Below the pieces are notes generated by a model, which worked only from the letters and a program-made list of their open reading frames with translations, had not been told where the DNA came from and did not search any database. Source: SIG480 sp045636865 (GTDB lineage: Bacteria > Bacillota > Clostridia > Oscillospirales > JAAYXM01). From it: DNA of 64,000 nt. Both the position numbers and the translations under genes were made by a program. Below, one piece after another: positions 24,817 to 32,949 of this stretch; positions within the stretch are counted from its first letter, which is position 1; every line of letters begins with the position of its first letter. The stretch lies in the NCBI GenBank assembly GCA_045636865.1, contig JAZTYJ010000016.1, forward strand, positions 132,843 through 196,842, in the 5' to 3' direction.

Positions 24817-25782
24817 TTAGAATATCCAGACAAGAATAAGGCTTATTGCCGCGAGAGCTGAAACTATCGTCCAATAGAACTTGAAGAGATGCTCTATCTT
24901 AAGACGTGCGCAGATTGCGTGTGCAAGAGTCATTGTGATTATTGTGAGCACAGCGCAGATCGCAACGAGAATGAGCGCGTTGAGAGCGATGATTCCCGTG
25001 TCGATTCCACCGAAGAAAAGAACGGTGAAGAGTGCTGTCATAACGAACATCTTGATAGCTGTGTTGAGCTTGAACATCGCAAGCGGTGCGCCGCTGTATT
25101 CGACAAGCGGACCTTCGCAGATTTCTGTTTCTGCTTCAGCGACGTCAAACGGCTGTGTTCCTACCTCTGCCGGAATGACGAGGAGGAATGCGATAGCCGC
25201 GGGAATAAGCTTCCAGTTTGTTATGAGAAGCCCCTCTGTCTGCTGGAAGAGCGTAATCTCTCCCATTGAGAAGCAGAGAGTGTCTCCGCCTGCCGCCTTT
25301 GCAACAGCAAGAAGAACGATTACAAGCGGAAGCTCATATGCCATCATCGTAACCATCTCACGTGAGATACCGATTCCTGCGTACGGTGAGCCCGATGCCG
25401 AGCCGCCGAGAATGAGTGCTACTGCAGGAATTGTGAGAAGGTAGAGGAGGATAATCATATCTCCCTGTGTTGAAAGCGGAGAGTATCCGAAAATCGGGAT
25501 GAAGAGCATCATTACGACAAGGCTGACAAAGCCGATAATCGGTGCTGCAAGGAAAACCTTGCGGTTTGCAGCATCGGGGATGATTGTCTCTTTTCCCATC
25601 AATTTGAAGAAATCATAAAACGGCTGAACGATGGGAGGCCCTTTGCGCTTCTGCATACGCGCAAGAACCTTTCGGTCAAGACCTGCGAGCAAAAGTCCGA
25701 CTATTGATACGAACAAAAGTCCCGGAAATACAAGAACGGAAAATGCATTGGTTAAAATTGTTGTTAAAATTTCCACTTTCAC
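24817..25782 (-). CDS. Membrane subunit MbhM (NuoH-like)
   Basis: A 321-aa membrane protein with about eight helices. The family marks are GLDRKVLARMQKRKGPPIVQPFYDFFKLMGKE (residues 34-65), ISREMVTMMAYELPL and FDVAEAETEICEGPLVEYSG, the acidic loop that links electron and ion transfer in complex I relatives. The start is GTG; GTG two codons later is better spaced from GGGAGG. It anchors the peripheral hydrogenase arm. Confidence 0.92.
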   Translation of the reverse strand: MKVEILTTILTNAFSVLVFPGLLFVSIVGLLLAGLDRKVLARMQKRKGPPIVQPFYDFFKLMGKETIIPDAANRKVFLAAPIIGFVSLVVMMLFIPIFGYSPLSTQGDMIILLYLLTIPAVALILGGSASGSPYAGIGISREMVTMMAYELPLVIVLLAVAKAAGGDTLCFSMGEITLFQQTEGLLITNWKLIPAAIAFLLVIPAEVGTQPFDVAEAETEICEGPLVEYSGAPLAMFKLNTAIKMFVMTALFTVLFFGGIDTGIIALNALILVAICAVLTIITMTLAHAICARLKIEHLFKFYWTIVSALAAISLILVWIF

Positions 25783-25790
25783 TCACCTCC

Positions 25791-27716
25791 CTAACGAACA
25801 AATATGAACATAAATACTGTTATGATTGCAGTTGCCGCAACTACCCAGAGCGCGTAGTCGTTTACGACACCTGAATGGAGGCCCTGCAACACCTTAAAGT
25901 ATCCCTTGAAGTCGTGCTTGAATCCCCAGAAGAGGTCACTTCCGCCGACGTGTGAATGTTCGCTCATCTCGCCGCCGAAGAAGGTTGCGTACTTGCCGTC
26001 GGAAACTTCTTTGTTCTCATTTGAAAGAACGCGTCCGCGCTCGCGATCGCCCGTAAGAATGACGATGCATACAGCGATAAGAACGATAGCAAAGAGAACG
26101 AGCCACAATACCGGATTCCACAAGCTGAATGTTGTTGTGTCGATATTCTTCGGGAAAACGCCGTGGATTTCAGCATAACCGTTGCCCATCATTGAGTTGA
26201 TGTAATCTCTTACGTTGAATGCAGCTGATGCGGCGGGCTTTAAGATGAATTCCGAAATCTTGTTGTAGAAGATACCCGTAACAACGCAGAGAACTGCCAT
26301 AATCCACATCGGAACACGCATGAGAAGCGGAACTTCCTTTGTTTCTTCAAGGTTTTTCGGGAGCTGACCGAAGAATACAGCCTGAGTAACCTTGATAAAC
26401 GATGCAAGTGTCATAACCGATACGACGAGCGCAACGATTGTGACGAATGCGTAGCCGAAGTTTCCTGTTTCTGTTGCGCGGGCAAATGTTGACTGATAAA
26501 TCATCCACTTTGATGCAAAGCCGTTAAACGGCGGAAGACCGGAAATTGAAAATGCACCGATAAGGAAGCAGATGGTGGTTTTCGGCATCTTCTTCGAGAG
26601 ACCGCCAAGCTTATCAAGGTCTGTTGTCTTTGTTGCATACAAAACCGCACCTGCCGTAAGGAAGAGAAGTCCTTTGAAGAGTGTGTGGTTCATAGCGTGG
26701 AAGAGGCCGCTTGAGAGACCTGCAACCGTTCCGAGACCGATAGCCGTGATGACATAGCCGATCTGCGAGATACTGTGGAATGCAAGAAGTCTCTTGAAGT
26801 CGTGCTGAGCAAGAGCCATCGTTACGCCGATGAACATAGTAACCGCTCCGAATGTAACAAGAAGCACATTAACTGCCGGAATATCCATTGCACGGAAGAT
26901 TACATATGTAAGTCTTATCATGCCGTAGACGCCCGCTTTGTTGACCATACCCGAAAATACCATTGAGATGGATGACGGCGCTGTCATATAAGCATCTGCC
27001 GCAGGTGTGTGGAACGGAACGATGTATGACTTTACTCCGAATCCCGCAAACATAAGCGCGAATGCGAAAATTGTTGCCGGGTTGAGCGAATTTGCTGTGA
27101 GGAGACCCGAAATCTGAGCCATATTGAGTGTTGCACAATTTGCATACAGAAGTGCAATACCCGCAAGGATGAGGGATGAGCCGATTGAACCGATGATGAG
27201 ATACTTAAAGCCTGCCTCAAGCGCGCCCTTTCCGTTGTTGCGGAATGCTGTGAGCGCAACCGATGCAAATGTCATAATCTCTATCATAACGAACATATTG
27301 AATATGTCGCCGGTTAAGCACAAGCCGAGAACCGAACCTGCAAGCATAAGGAAGAGCGTATAGTAATGACCGAGGTGGTGATCTCTCTCCATATACTTGA
27401 TTGAGTAGATTGCTGAAAGGAGAACTGTTGTAACTACCAAAAGACCAAAGAAGAGGTTGAGAGCATCTATCTCGTAGCCGATACCGATAGCATAGTCTGC
27501 AACGGGGCTCCAGTTACCCATCCAGTAGCTGATAATCTGACCGTCGATGAAAACGGGCTTTATAAGTGCCGCGATGAGTGCGAATGCACCAAGTGATGCG
27601 ATGAGAGTTATCGCGTTTCTGATGATCTTATTCTTTGCGCCGAAAATTTCGATGAGGAACGCGCAAAGGAAGAGTCCCATAACCGCGATAACCGGAAAAT
27701 GAGAAAAGTTAATCAT
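25791..27716 (-). CDS. Ion-pumping subunit MbhH (MrpD/NuoN-like), extended C-terminus
   Basis: A 641-aa protein of the proton/sodium antiporter family with about 14 helices in the first 500 residues. Typical blocks are VMIEIMTFASVALTAF (Glu in helix 5), FKYLIIGSIGSSLI (Lys), VPFHTPAADAYMTAPSSIS, and LAFHSISQIGYVITAIGLG. Usual MrpD length is about 490-500. The last 130 residues hold a further helix (about 535-560), a hydrophilic stretch with FWGFKHDFKGYFKVLQGLHSG, and a final helix. This tail may correspond to MbhI. Confidence 0.9.
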   Translation of the reverse strand: MINFSHFPVIAVMGLFLCAFLIEIFGAKNKIIRNAITLIASLGAFALIAALIKPVFIDGQIISYWMGNWSPVADYAIGIGYEIDALNLFFGLLVVTTVLLSAIYSIKYMERDHHLGHYYTLFLMLAGSVLGLCLTGDIFNMFVMIEIMTFASVALTAFRNNGKGALEAGFKYLIIGSIGSSLILAGIALLYANCATLNMAQISGLLTANSLNPATIFAFALMFAGFGVKSYIVPFHTPAADAYMTAPSSISMVFSGMVNKAGVYGMIRLTYVIFRAMDIPAVNVLLVTFGAVTMFIGVTMALAQHDFKRLLAFHSISQIGYVITAIGLGTVAGLSSGLFHAMNHTLFKGLLFLTAGAVLYATKTTDLDKLGGLSKKMPKTTICFLIGAFSISGLPPFNGFASKWMIYQSTFARATETGNFGYAFVTIVALVVSVMTLASFIKVTQAVFFGQLPKNLEETKEVPLLMRVPMWIMAVLCVVTGIFYNKISEFILKPAASAAFNVRDYINSMMGNGYAEIHGVFPKNIDTTTFSLWNPVLWLVLFAIVLIAVCIVILTGDRERGRVLSNENKEVSDGKYATFFGGEMSEHSHVGGSDLFWGFKHDFKGYFKVLQGLHSGVVNDYALWVVAATAIITVFMFIFVR

Positions 27717-28072
27717 CCGCGAATCCTCCTTATCTCATCGGCATTGAGTGTCTTGTATTTACGGTAAATCATAATTACAAGTGAGAGTGCCATTGCCGTA
27801 ACGCAAGCGCCGATAACGATAGATGTGAGTGTGAGTGCCTGCGGAACGGGGTCTACAAAGAATCTTGATGCGACGCCGTTTAAAAGGTCGCTCATCGTAT
27901 ATATCGGAGCTGTGCCGACATCGTTGAAGCCGATGCTTACAATGAGAAGGTTTACGCCGTAGTCAATGATTCCGAGACCAAGAACAATTTTGATGAGGTT
28001 TTTCTTTGCAACGACTGTATAAAGACCGAGAACAATGAGAAAAACCGAAGCTATATAGTTTGTGATAATCAT
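27713..28072 (-). CDS. Mrp-type subunit MbhG (MrpC/NuoK-like)
   Basis: A 119-aa protein with three membrane helices, of the NuoK/MrpC fold (LGLGIIDYGVNLLIVSIGF, DPVPQALTLTSIVIGACVTAMALSLV). The DPxPQALxLTxIVI motif is the family mark. It joins MbhH in the ion-translocating module. Overlaps at both ends (ATGA and 1 nt). Confidence 0.93.
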   Translation of the reverse strand: MIITNYIASVFLIVLGLYTVVAKKNLIKIVLGLGIIDYGVNLLIVSIGFNDVGTAPIYTMSDLLNGVASRFFVDPVPQALTLTSIVIGACVTAMALSLVIMIYRKYKTLNADEIRRIRG

Positions 28073-28554
28073 TATGCTTCTTCCTCCTCTTCGTCTTCAT
28101 CGTCTGCGTCGGGTGCAAGGAGCGAGAACATAAGCATAAGAAGGAAGCTTACGCCCGTGAGAACCTTGAAACCGACCGAATAACCCATAAATGTGATTGT
28201 ACCCGCGGAGATGAGGTCGCCGACTGCGCCGTTATCAAAGAAGATGTTGCGACAGAAGTTTGCGCCGACAAAAAGTCCGCAAAGTGCTAAAATTACGTAA
28301 AGTGTTGCGCCGATAGCTTCGCCTACGCGCAAAACTTCGGTGTTGATAGAATCCTTCGCTGTCCGGTAGTTGTAGCCGAGGTAGATGAGAAGCACGGCTG
28401 CTGCAACCATGACACCGCCCTGGAATCCACCACCCGGAGAAACTGTTCCGAAAAGGATGATGTAGATACCGAACACAATTGAGAAAGGAAGGAGCATATC
28501 TGCACCGCACTTTAAAATTACGTTCTTTTCTTTTATTCCGTTTTTAAATTTCAT
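28072..28554 (-). CDS. Mrp-type subunit MbhF (MrpB-like)
   Basis: A 160-aa protein with four membrane helices and the MrpB motif GTVSPGGGFQGGVMVAAAVLLIYLGY, ending in a highly acidic tail (DADDEDEEEEE). It is coupled to both neighbours. Structural subunit of the ion module. Confidence 0.92.
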   Translation of the reverse strand: MKFKNGIKEKNVILKCGADMLLPFSIVFGIYIILFGTVSPGGGFQGGVMVAAAVLLIYLGYNYRTAKDSINTEVLRVGEAIGATLYVILALCGLFVGANFCRNIFFDNGAVGDLISAGTITFMGYSVGFKVLTGVSFLLMLMFSLLAPDADDEDEEEEEA

Positions 28555-28928
28555 TATTTGTCATCCTCCTTTTTCTTTTTTGCAATTGAAAGGATAACAA
28601 AGCTGCCTGCGATAGCGGTAAGGAGAATGAATGATTCGCCGAGCGTATCAAATCCGCGGTAGTCAAAAACGATTGCGGCAACGTTGTTTGCTGCCATTGT
28701 TCCGACACCGTCCTTGCGGCTTAAGTTCTGCTTTACCATTATCTCCGCAACGCCGTTTGCGTCTTTTATGTTCTGAGAAACTCCTGCCTCGTGGAGTGCA
28801 TAAAGATCTACTGCGTCGTCTTCACCTTTGTATGTTCTCTCAAAGCCCGAAGCTGTGAATGCTGCAAAAACGCCTGCGGCAAGGATGATAACGAGGGACA
28901 CGAGTGCTACTATTCTTTTAGCTTTCAT
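28554..28928 (-). CDS. Subunit MbhE-like (MrpA C-terminal type)
   Basis: A 124-aa protein with two helices, one at residues 7-27 and one near 98-114 (FILLTAIAGSFVILSIA). The middle contains NNVAAIVFDYRGFDTLGES, the hallmark of the MrpA C-terminal / MbhE piece. It is a separate gene here, as in Mbh complexes, rather than fused as in MrpA. Confidence 0.9.
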   Translation of the reverse strand: MKAKRIVALVSLVIILAAGVFAAFTASGFERTYKGEDDAVDLYALHEAGVSQNIKDANGVAEIMVKQNLSRKDGVGTMAANNVAAIVFDYRGFDTLGESFILLTAIAGSFVILSIAKKKKEDDK

Positions 28929-29188
28929 TTCTCTTCATCCCCCTTGCTTGTTGTTTTCTTGATTGCAACGATGAAGATTGCCGTTGAGAGCACAGCTCCG
29001 ACAGCGGCTTCAGCGATTGCAACGTCGGGTGCGTGGAGAATGATAAACTCAAGAGCCATAAATGCACCTGTTGCGCCGAGCGCAAGAACCGATGAGAGGA
29101 CTCCCTTTGCTGCAACGGCTAAAATTGCCGATGCAACGATGCCTATCATTACAAGGAGATTGAGAATAAATACCAAATCAATTGTCAT
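28925..29188 (-). CDS. Subunit MbhD-like (DUF4040, MrpA fragment)
   Basis: 87 aa from ATG 29188, preceded by GGGGAGGA and overlapping the mrpG-like stop; a longer frame is only mrpG read in another frame. Three helices with FMALEFIILHAPDVAIAEAAVGA, the conserved APDVAIxEAxxGA motif of this family. Together with MbhE it replaces the C-terminal part of MrpA. Confidence 0.92.
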   Translation of the reverse strand: MTIDLVFILNLLVMIGIVASAILAVAAKGVLSSVLALGATGAFMALEFIILHAPDVAIAEAAVGAVLSTAIFIVAIKKTTSKGDEEK

Positions 29189-29543
29189 TTTCCAAATCCT
29201 CCCCATATTTGTCGCATTTGAGTTTTGCGTCTGCCGCACCGCCGCGGCGGTATGCCGCACGGGCGATGGCATGACCTGCAATCGGGTTTGTTATTATGTA
29301 GAACACACCCATCGCAAGAAGCTTTACAGCCATTGCCCAATCCGGAGCATCAAGCATAAAGATTGAATAGAGGATGCCGCCGAGGATTACGCCGAGAACG
29401 CCGAGTGTAGAAATGTTTGTTGAAGACTGCATTCTGCAGAATGAGTCGGGCATTCTTATCATACCTACAACACCTGCAAATGCAAAGAAGATGCTGATGA
29501 CGATAAGCGCGTCGATTACATATCTTAAAACTAACTGAATCAT
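29178..29543 (-). CDS. Mrp-type subunit MbhC (MrpG-like)
   Basis: A 121-aa protein with three helices and the family motif GVVGMIRMPDSFCRMQSSTNISTLGVLGVILG, plus NPIAGHAIARAAYRRG after the third helix. Member of the MrpEFG module that provides sodium/proton exchange. Confidence 0.93.
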   Translation of the reverse strand: MIQLVLRYVIDALIVISIFFAFAGVVGMIRMPDSFCRMQSSTNISTLGVLGVILGGILYSIFMLDAPDWAMAVKLLAMGVFYIITNPIAGHAIARAAYRRGGAADAKLKCDKYGEDLENDN

Positions 29544-29794
29544 AGCTTGCCCTCCAGATAACGTGATACCAGAACGGATCCGATGAATCCGAGGACTGCG
29601 GTTACCATTGCGATATCGAGATAGACACTTCTTCCGCTGTGAAGAGCGAAGATGATGAGAGCCATATCCGTAAGGATTTCAATGCTGTCTGCAGTAACTG
29701 CGCGGTCTGCAACACTCGGACCCTTGATAAGTCTGTAGAAGAGGGTGAGAGCGAGGACAACAAAGCATATTGCAAAGAAAATAAGTTCTTTCAT
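29540..29794 (-). CDS. Mrp-type subunit MbhB (MrpF-like)
   Basis: 84 aa from ATG 29794, which shares one base with the stop of the mrpE-like gene (TAATG). Three helices; GPSVADRAVTADSIEILTDMALI is the MrpF signature with its conserved Asp residues. Confidence 0.93.
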   Translation of the reverse strand: MKELIFFAICFVVLALTLFYRLIKGPSVADRAVTADSIEILTDMALIIFALHSGRSVYLDIAMVTAVLGFIGSVLVSRYLEGKL

Positions 29795-30339
29795 TATTCC
29801 CAGATCCTCCTTACCCATTTTTCAAGTGTACCTGCGATTGCGTCGCTTGCTTCCGGTACTTCTTCGGATGCAACGTCAATCCAATGAATGTAGTAGTATG
29901 TCTTTCCCTTTTCTTCTGCGATGTCCATCGTGATTGTGCCCGGAGTAAGAGTGATGGAATTTGCAAGAGCAGACTGAGCATATTCGCTCTTTAAATCAGT
30001 TTCAATCTTGACTATGCCGGGGTTGATCGGAAGCTTCGGAGAAAGCGCACGGCGTGCAACGTCTAAATTTGCCTTTATAAGCTCCCAGACAAAAGCGAAC
30101 ACGCAGTAGTAAAGACCTGCGAAGAATCGCTTCGGATTAAAGAGGAAAAATGCTTTTTTATGAATGAAGAATCTCGCTGAGAAAAGTGCTGTGATGATGC
30201 TGACGAGAGCACCTGCCGCAAGCACCTGCCACGATGCGCCGCCCGTAAAGATTGCCGCTATCTGACCTGTGATGACGAGCCAGAAGATGTAGCAGACTAT
30301 CGCGGTTGACAGGATTGCGGAAAACTTTGCCTTTTTCAA
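29794..30339 (-). CDS. Mrp-type subunit MbhA (MrpE-like)
   Basis: A 181-aa protein with three or four N-terminal helices and a cytoplasmic C-terminal domain. Family marks are FVWELIKANLDVARRALSP, LANSITLTPGTITMDI and the end YYIHWIDV. It opens the Mrp part of the operon, 15 nt after hypB. Confidence 0.92.
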   Translation of the reverse strand: MKKAKFSAILSTAIVCYIFWLVITGQIAAIFTGGASWQVLAAGALVSIITALFSARFFIHKKAFFLFNPKRFFAGLYYCVFAFVWELIKANLDVARRALSPKLPINPGIVKIETDLKSEYAQSALANSITLTPGTITMDIAEEKGKTYYYIHWIDVASEEVPEASDAIAGTLEKWVRRIWE

Positions 30340-30354
30340 AGGAACACCCCCTGA

Positions 30355-31011
30355 TTAATTTATCTTTTGGGCTATCTTTTCTGACAGCCACTCGGAAAGC
30401 TCTTTTTCGCCCTCGCCCGTTTTTGTTGAAACGCGGAGGATTTTTGCTTTTCCGTTTAGGTCGTATACATCGCGCTCGACACGCTCGCAGTCAAAATCGA
30501 AATGCGGAAGCATATCGTATTTATTGATGACGAGTGCATCGGTTGTTGCAAACATAAGCGGATATTTTACGACCTTGTCGTCCCCTTCGGGAACGCTTAA
30601 AATTGAAACTCTCATATCCTCGCCGATATTGAACTCTGCAGGACAGACGAGGTTTCCGATATTTTCAACGATGAGAACATCTGTTTCATCGAGGTCAAAA
30701 AACGAGAGCATATGGCGGATTGACATCGCCTCGATGTGGCATGCGCCGTCCGTCTGAAGCTGAACGACGGGGATACCCATCTTGTCTATCGTTTCTGCGT
30801 CTATCGCACCTGCGATATCGCCCTCGATAACACCGATTTTATAAGTGTTGCGAAGATTTTTTATAATGCTCGTGATAAGACTCGTCTTACCTGCGCCGGG
30901 TGAGCCCATAACATTTATGAGGCAGACCTTCTTCTCGCGGAGAAGCGCTTTCACTTCTTCGGAGACGTCTTCGTTCCACTCAAGAATCTGTTTTACTATT
31001 TTGATTTCCAT
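30355..31011 (-). CDS. hypB: Nickel-incorporation GTPase HypB
   Basis: A 218-aa SIMIBI-class GTPase that delivers nickel to the [NiFe] large subunit with HypA. P-loop NVMGSPGAGKTSL (about residues 33-45), IEGDIAGAIDAE, the metal site TDGACHIEA with Cys and His, NIGNLVCPAEF and the specificity motif VINKYD. It lacks the N-terminal CxxCGC nickel motif and His stretch of some relatives. Embedded between the large subunit/hypA and the Mrp genes, showing dedicated maturation. Confidence 0.95.
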   Translation of the reverse strand: MEIKIVKQILEWNEDVSEEVKALLREKKVCLINVMGSPGAGKTSLITSIIKNLRNTYKIGVIEGDIAGAIDAETIDKMGIPVVQLQTDGACHIEAMSIRHMLSFFDLDETDVLIVENIGNLVCPAEFNIGEDMRVSILSVPEGDDKVVKYPLMFATTDALVINKYDMLPHFDFDCERVERDVYDLNGKAKILRVSTKTGEGEKELSEWLSEKIAQKIN

Positions 31012-31353
31012 TTATTCGACCTCCAGGCTGTCTACGTAGTATTCCCTGCCTGACATAAGCTTTATCTCGGCGCTGTCGCATTCGGGACAACGGATTTTCC
31101 TCTTCGGAATTTCTCCGTTATATCCGCAGGAGTTGCATTTTATCGTAATCGGAATTTTTTCAACCTTAAGGCGTGCGCCCTCGGCGATTGTTCCGCGGCT
31201 TGCGATGTCAAAATACTCCTGAATGCATTCGGGAAGCACTCCTGACAGCTCTCCGATTTTAAGGCGGATTTCAAGAATCTTCTTCGCACCAAAGCGAACA
31301 GCCTCCGGAACCGCCGCCTCAATTATCCCTTCTGTTATTGCAAGCTCGTGCAT
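31012..31353 (-). CDS. hypA: Nickel-binding maturation protein HypA
   Basis: A 113-aa protein starting MHELAITEGI, whose His2 and Glu3 bind nickel. The C-terminal zinc ribbon is CNSCGYNG ... CPECDS. It directly abuts hypB and is 3 nt downstream of the large subunit. It works with HypB to load nickel. Confidence 0.95.
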   Translation of the reverse strand: MHELAITEGIIEAAVPEAVRFGAKKILEIRLKIGELSGVLPECIQEYFDIASRGTIAEGARLKVEKIPITIKCNSCGYNGEIPKRKIRCPECDSAEIKLMSGREYYVDSLEVE

Positions 31354-31356
31354 AGC

Positions 31357-32439
31357 CTATCTGTCCATACAGCTGAAGCACGGGTCGATACTTGCAACGA
31401 TAAGACCTGCATCTGCAACCGAGTTGCCCTTGAGCATAGTCGGGATTGTCGGAGCTGTTTTGAAGGTCGGAACGTGGATGCTGACGCGCTTGTTTGTCTC
31501 GCCGCCGTCCGTAACAACCTTGTAGGTAACCTGACCGCGCGGTGCTTCGTGGCGCACCATATACTCACCTGCCGGAATCTTCGGAATCTTTACTCCGAGA
31601 TTTATCGGGCCTTCGGGAAGCATCTCGAGTGCCTGGCGGATAATCTTTATACTTTCAAAGTTTTCAAGAACGCGAACGACAACGCGTGAGAAAACGTCGC
31701 ACGAATCATAAACTGCCTTTTCAAACTCAAAGTCTTCATAGCAGCAATAGGGTGAGTCTTTTCTGACATCAACCGCTACGTTTGATGCGCGTGCGTGCGG
31801 ACCGACTGCACCGATGCGGATAGAGTCCTCCGTTGTGAGAACGCCGACACCCTTTGTTCGGAGTGCAACGGTCTTATCCGTGAGAAGAATGTCGCGGAGG
31901 CGGATCATTGACTGCTCAACCTTGTCAAGCATTTCAAGAATCTTTCTTCTCTTGTCATCGTCGATGTCGCGGCGTGAACCGCCAATTGTAACCATACCGT
32001 AGTTTACGCGGTTGCCCGAAATCTCTTCGAGCATATCCATAATAACCTCGCGCTCGTTCCATGTGTGCATAAAGAGGCTGTCGTGACCGACAAGGTGAAG
32101 CGCGATGCCGAGCCAGAGGAAGTGTGAATGGAGTCGCTCAAGCTCGTTCATAATGACGCGGATATACTGACCGCGCTTCGGAACGTTCATATTCGCAATG
32201 TTCTCAAGTGCCATTGCATAGCTGAGTGCGTGTGAATGCGAGCAGATGCCGCATACGCGCTCAACGAGAGTAACCGTCTGGATGAAGTTCTTCTGCTGGG
32301 CAAGCTTTTCGATACCTCTGTGGTTATAGCCTATGAAAACTTCTGCCTCCGTAATCTCTTCACCGTTTGTGTAGAGCTTTGCGTGAACAGGCTCTTCAAG
32401 CGCCGGATGGTAGGGACCTATAGGTACAATATAGCTCAT
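31357..32439 (-). CDS. Energy-converting [NiFe] hydrogenase large subunit (MbhL-like)
   Basis: A 360-aa group 4 large subunit, homologous to NuoD. The two nickel-binding pairs are complete: RVCGICSHSH (Cys63, Cys66) and DPCFSCMDR at the very end (Cys354, Cys357). The protein stops directly after the final Arg, so there is no C-terminal peptide to be cut off during maturation. Other family blocks are RLHSHFLWLGIALH, GGSRRDID, GPHARASNVAVDVR, APRGQVTYKV. It reduces protons to H2 with electrons from ferredoxin. Confidence 0.95.
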   Translation of the reverse strand: MSYIVPIGPYHPALEEPVHAKLYTNGEEITEAEVFIGYNHRGIEKLAQQKNFIQTVTLVERVCGICSHSHALSYAMALENIANMNVPKRGQYIRVIMNELERLHSHFLWLGIALHLVGHDSLFMHTWNEREVIMDMLEEISGNRVNYGMVTIGGSRRDIDDDKRRKILEMLDKVEQSMIRLRDILLTDKTVALRTKGVGVLTTEDSIRIGAVGPHARASNVAVDVRKDSPYCCYEDFEFEKAVYDSCDVFSRVVVRVLENFESIKIIRQALEMLPEGPINLGVKIPKIPAGEYMVRHEAPRGQVTYKVVTDGGETNKRVSIHVPTFKTAPTIPTMLKGNSVADAGLIVASIDPCFSCMDR

Positions 32440-32441
32440 TT

Positions 32442-32834
32442 TTATTCTCCCTTCTTTCCGTGTGCACGGTCGATAAGCTCATCCATAGGCGTAACTATGA
32501 TCTGGCCCTGACCGTCAAGCATATTATCCGGCATAAAGAGACGTTTTGATGTGTCGAGCCCCTCAAATGTCATTTCCATAAGCTCGCAGATTTCTCTTTC
32601 TGCCCATTCTGCACCGAGGTCGTATATCCCCGAAATTGAAGGGAGAGAACTCTCACCGTCAACGGTGTACGACTCGATGCCGTTTCCGACTTCGTATTCA
32701 TAAGAGATGTTGGGCTTTCCCTCGTCGTTGATGAAACCGTGAATCATCGCAAGAGGAATGCCTGCTGCTCTCATACGTTCAGCAGTCGGGATAACGTCTT
32801 CTTTTGTAATGGCAATTTTTTTATATTCTTGCAT
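32442..32834 (-). CDS. Hydrogenase subunit MbhK (NuoC-like)
   Basis: 130 aa from ATG 32834 (AGGTGG site in front). NuoC-type domain: NISYEYEVGNGIESYTV, SISGIYDLGAEWAEREICELMEMTFEGL (the AEWxERExxEM block of complex I 30-kDa proteins). It contacts the large subunit. First structural gene of the operon. Confidence 0.9.
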   Translation of the reverse strand: MQEYKKIAITKEDVIPTAERMRAAGIPLAMIHGFINDEGKPNISYEYEVGNGIESYTVDGESSLPSISGIYDLGAEWAEREICELMEMTFEGLDTSKRLFMPDNMLDGQGQIIVTPMDELIDRAHGKKGE

Positions 32835-32882
32835 TTTTCCACCTCGCATTACATATTACTTGTTTTTACGCATATTCAATGC

Positions 32883-32949
32883 ATTATACCACATTTTTCG
32901 CATTTTGAAAAGGGTTTTAAGCATTTTTACATATGTTATTATTTTAACA
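32883..32949 (-). promoter_or_regulatory. Mbh operon promoter with candidate Crp/Fnr half-sites
   Basis: TATAAT on the minus strand at 32883-32888, with a poor -35 (TTTTCA at 17 nt). A dyad TGTT-N8-AACA (32934-32949) is centred about 65 bp upstream of the likely start. The same half-site spacing is found in the palindrome before the crp/fnr gene, so this may be an activator site. It overlaps the hypE stop codon. Confidence 0.5.

Noticed and set aside
31357..32439. Large subunit as an Mbs-type (sulfur-reducing) protein
   Set aside because: Both CxxC nickel-ligand pairs are intact and nickel maturation genes are in the operon.
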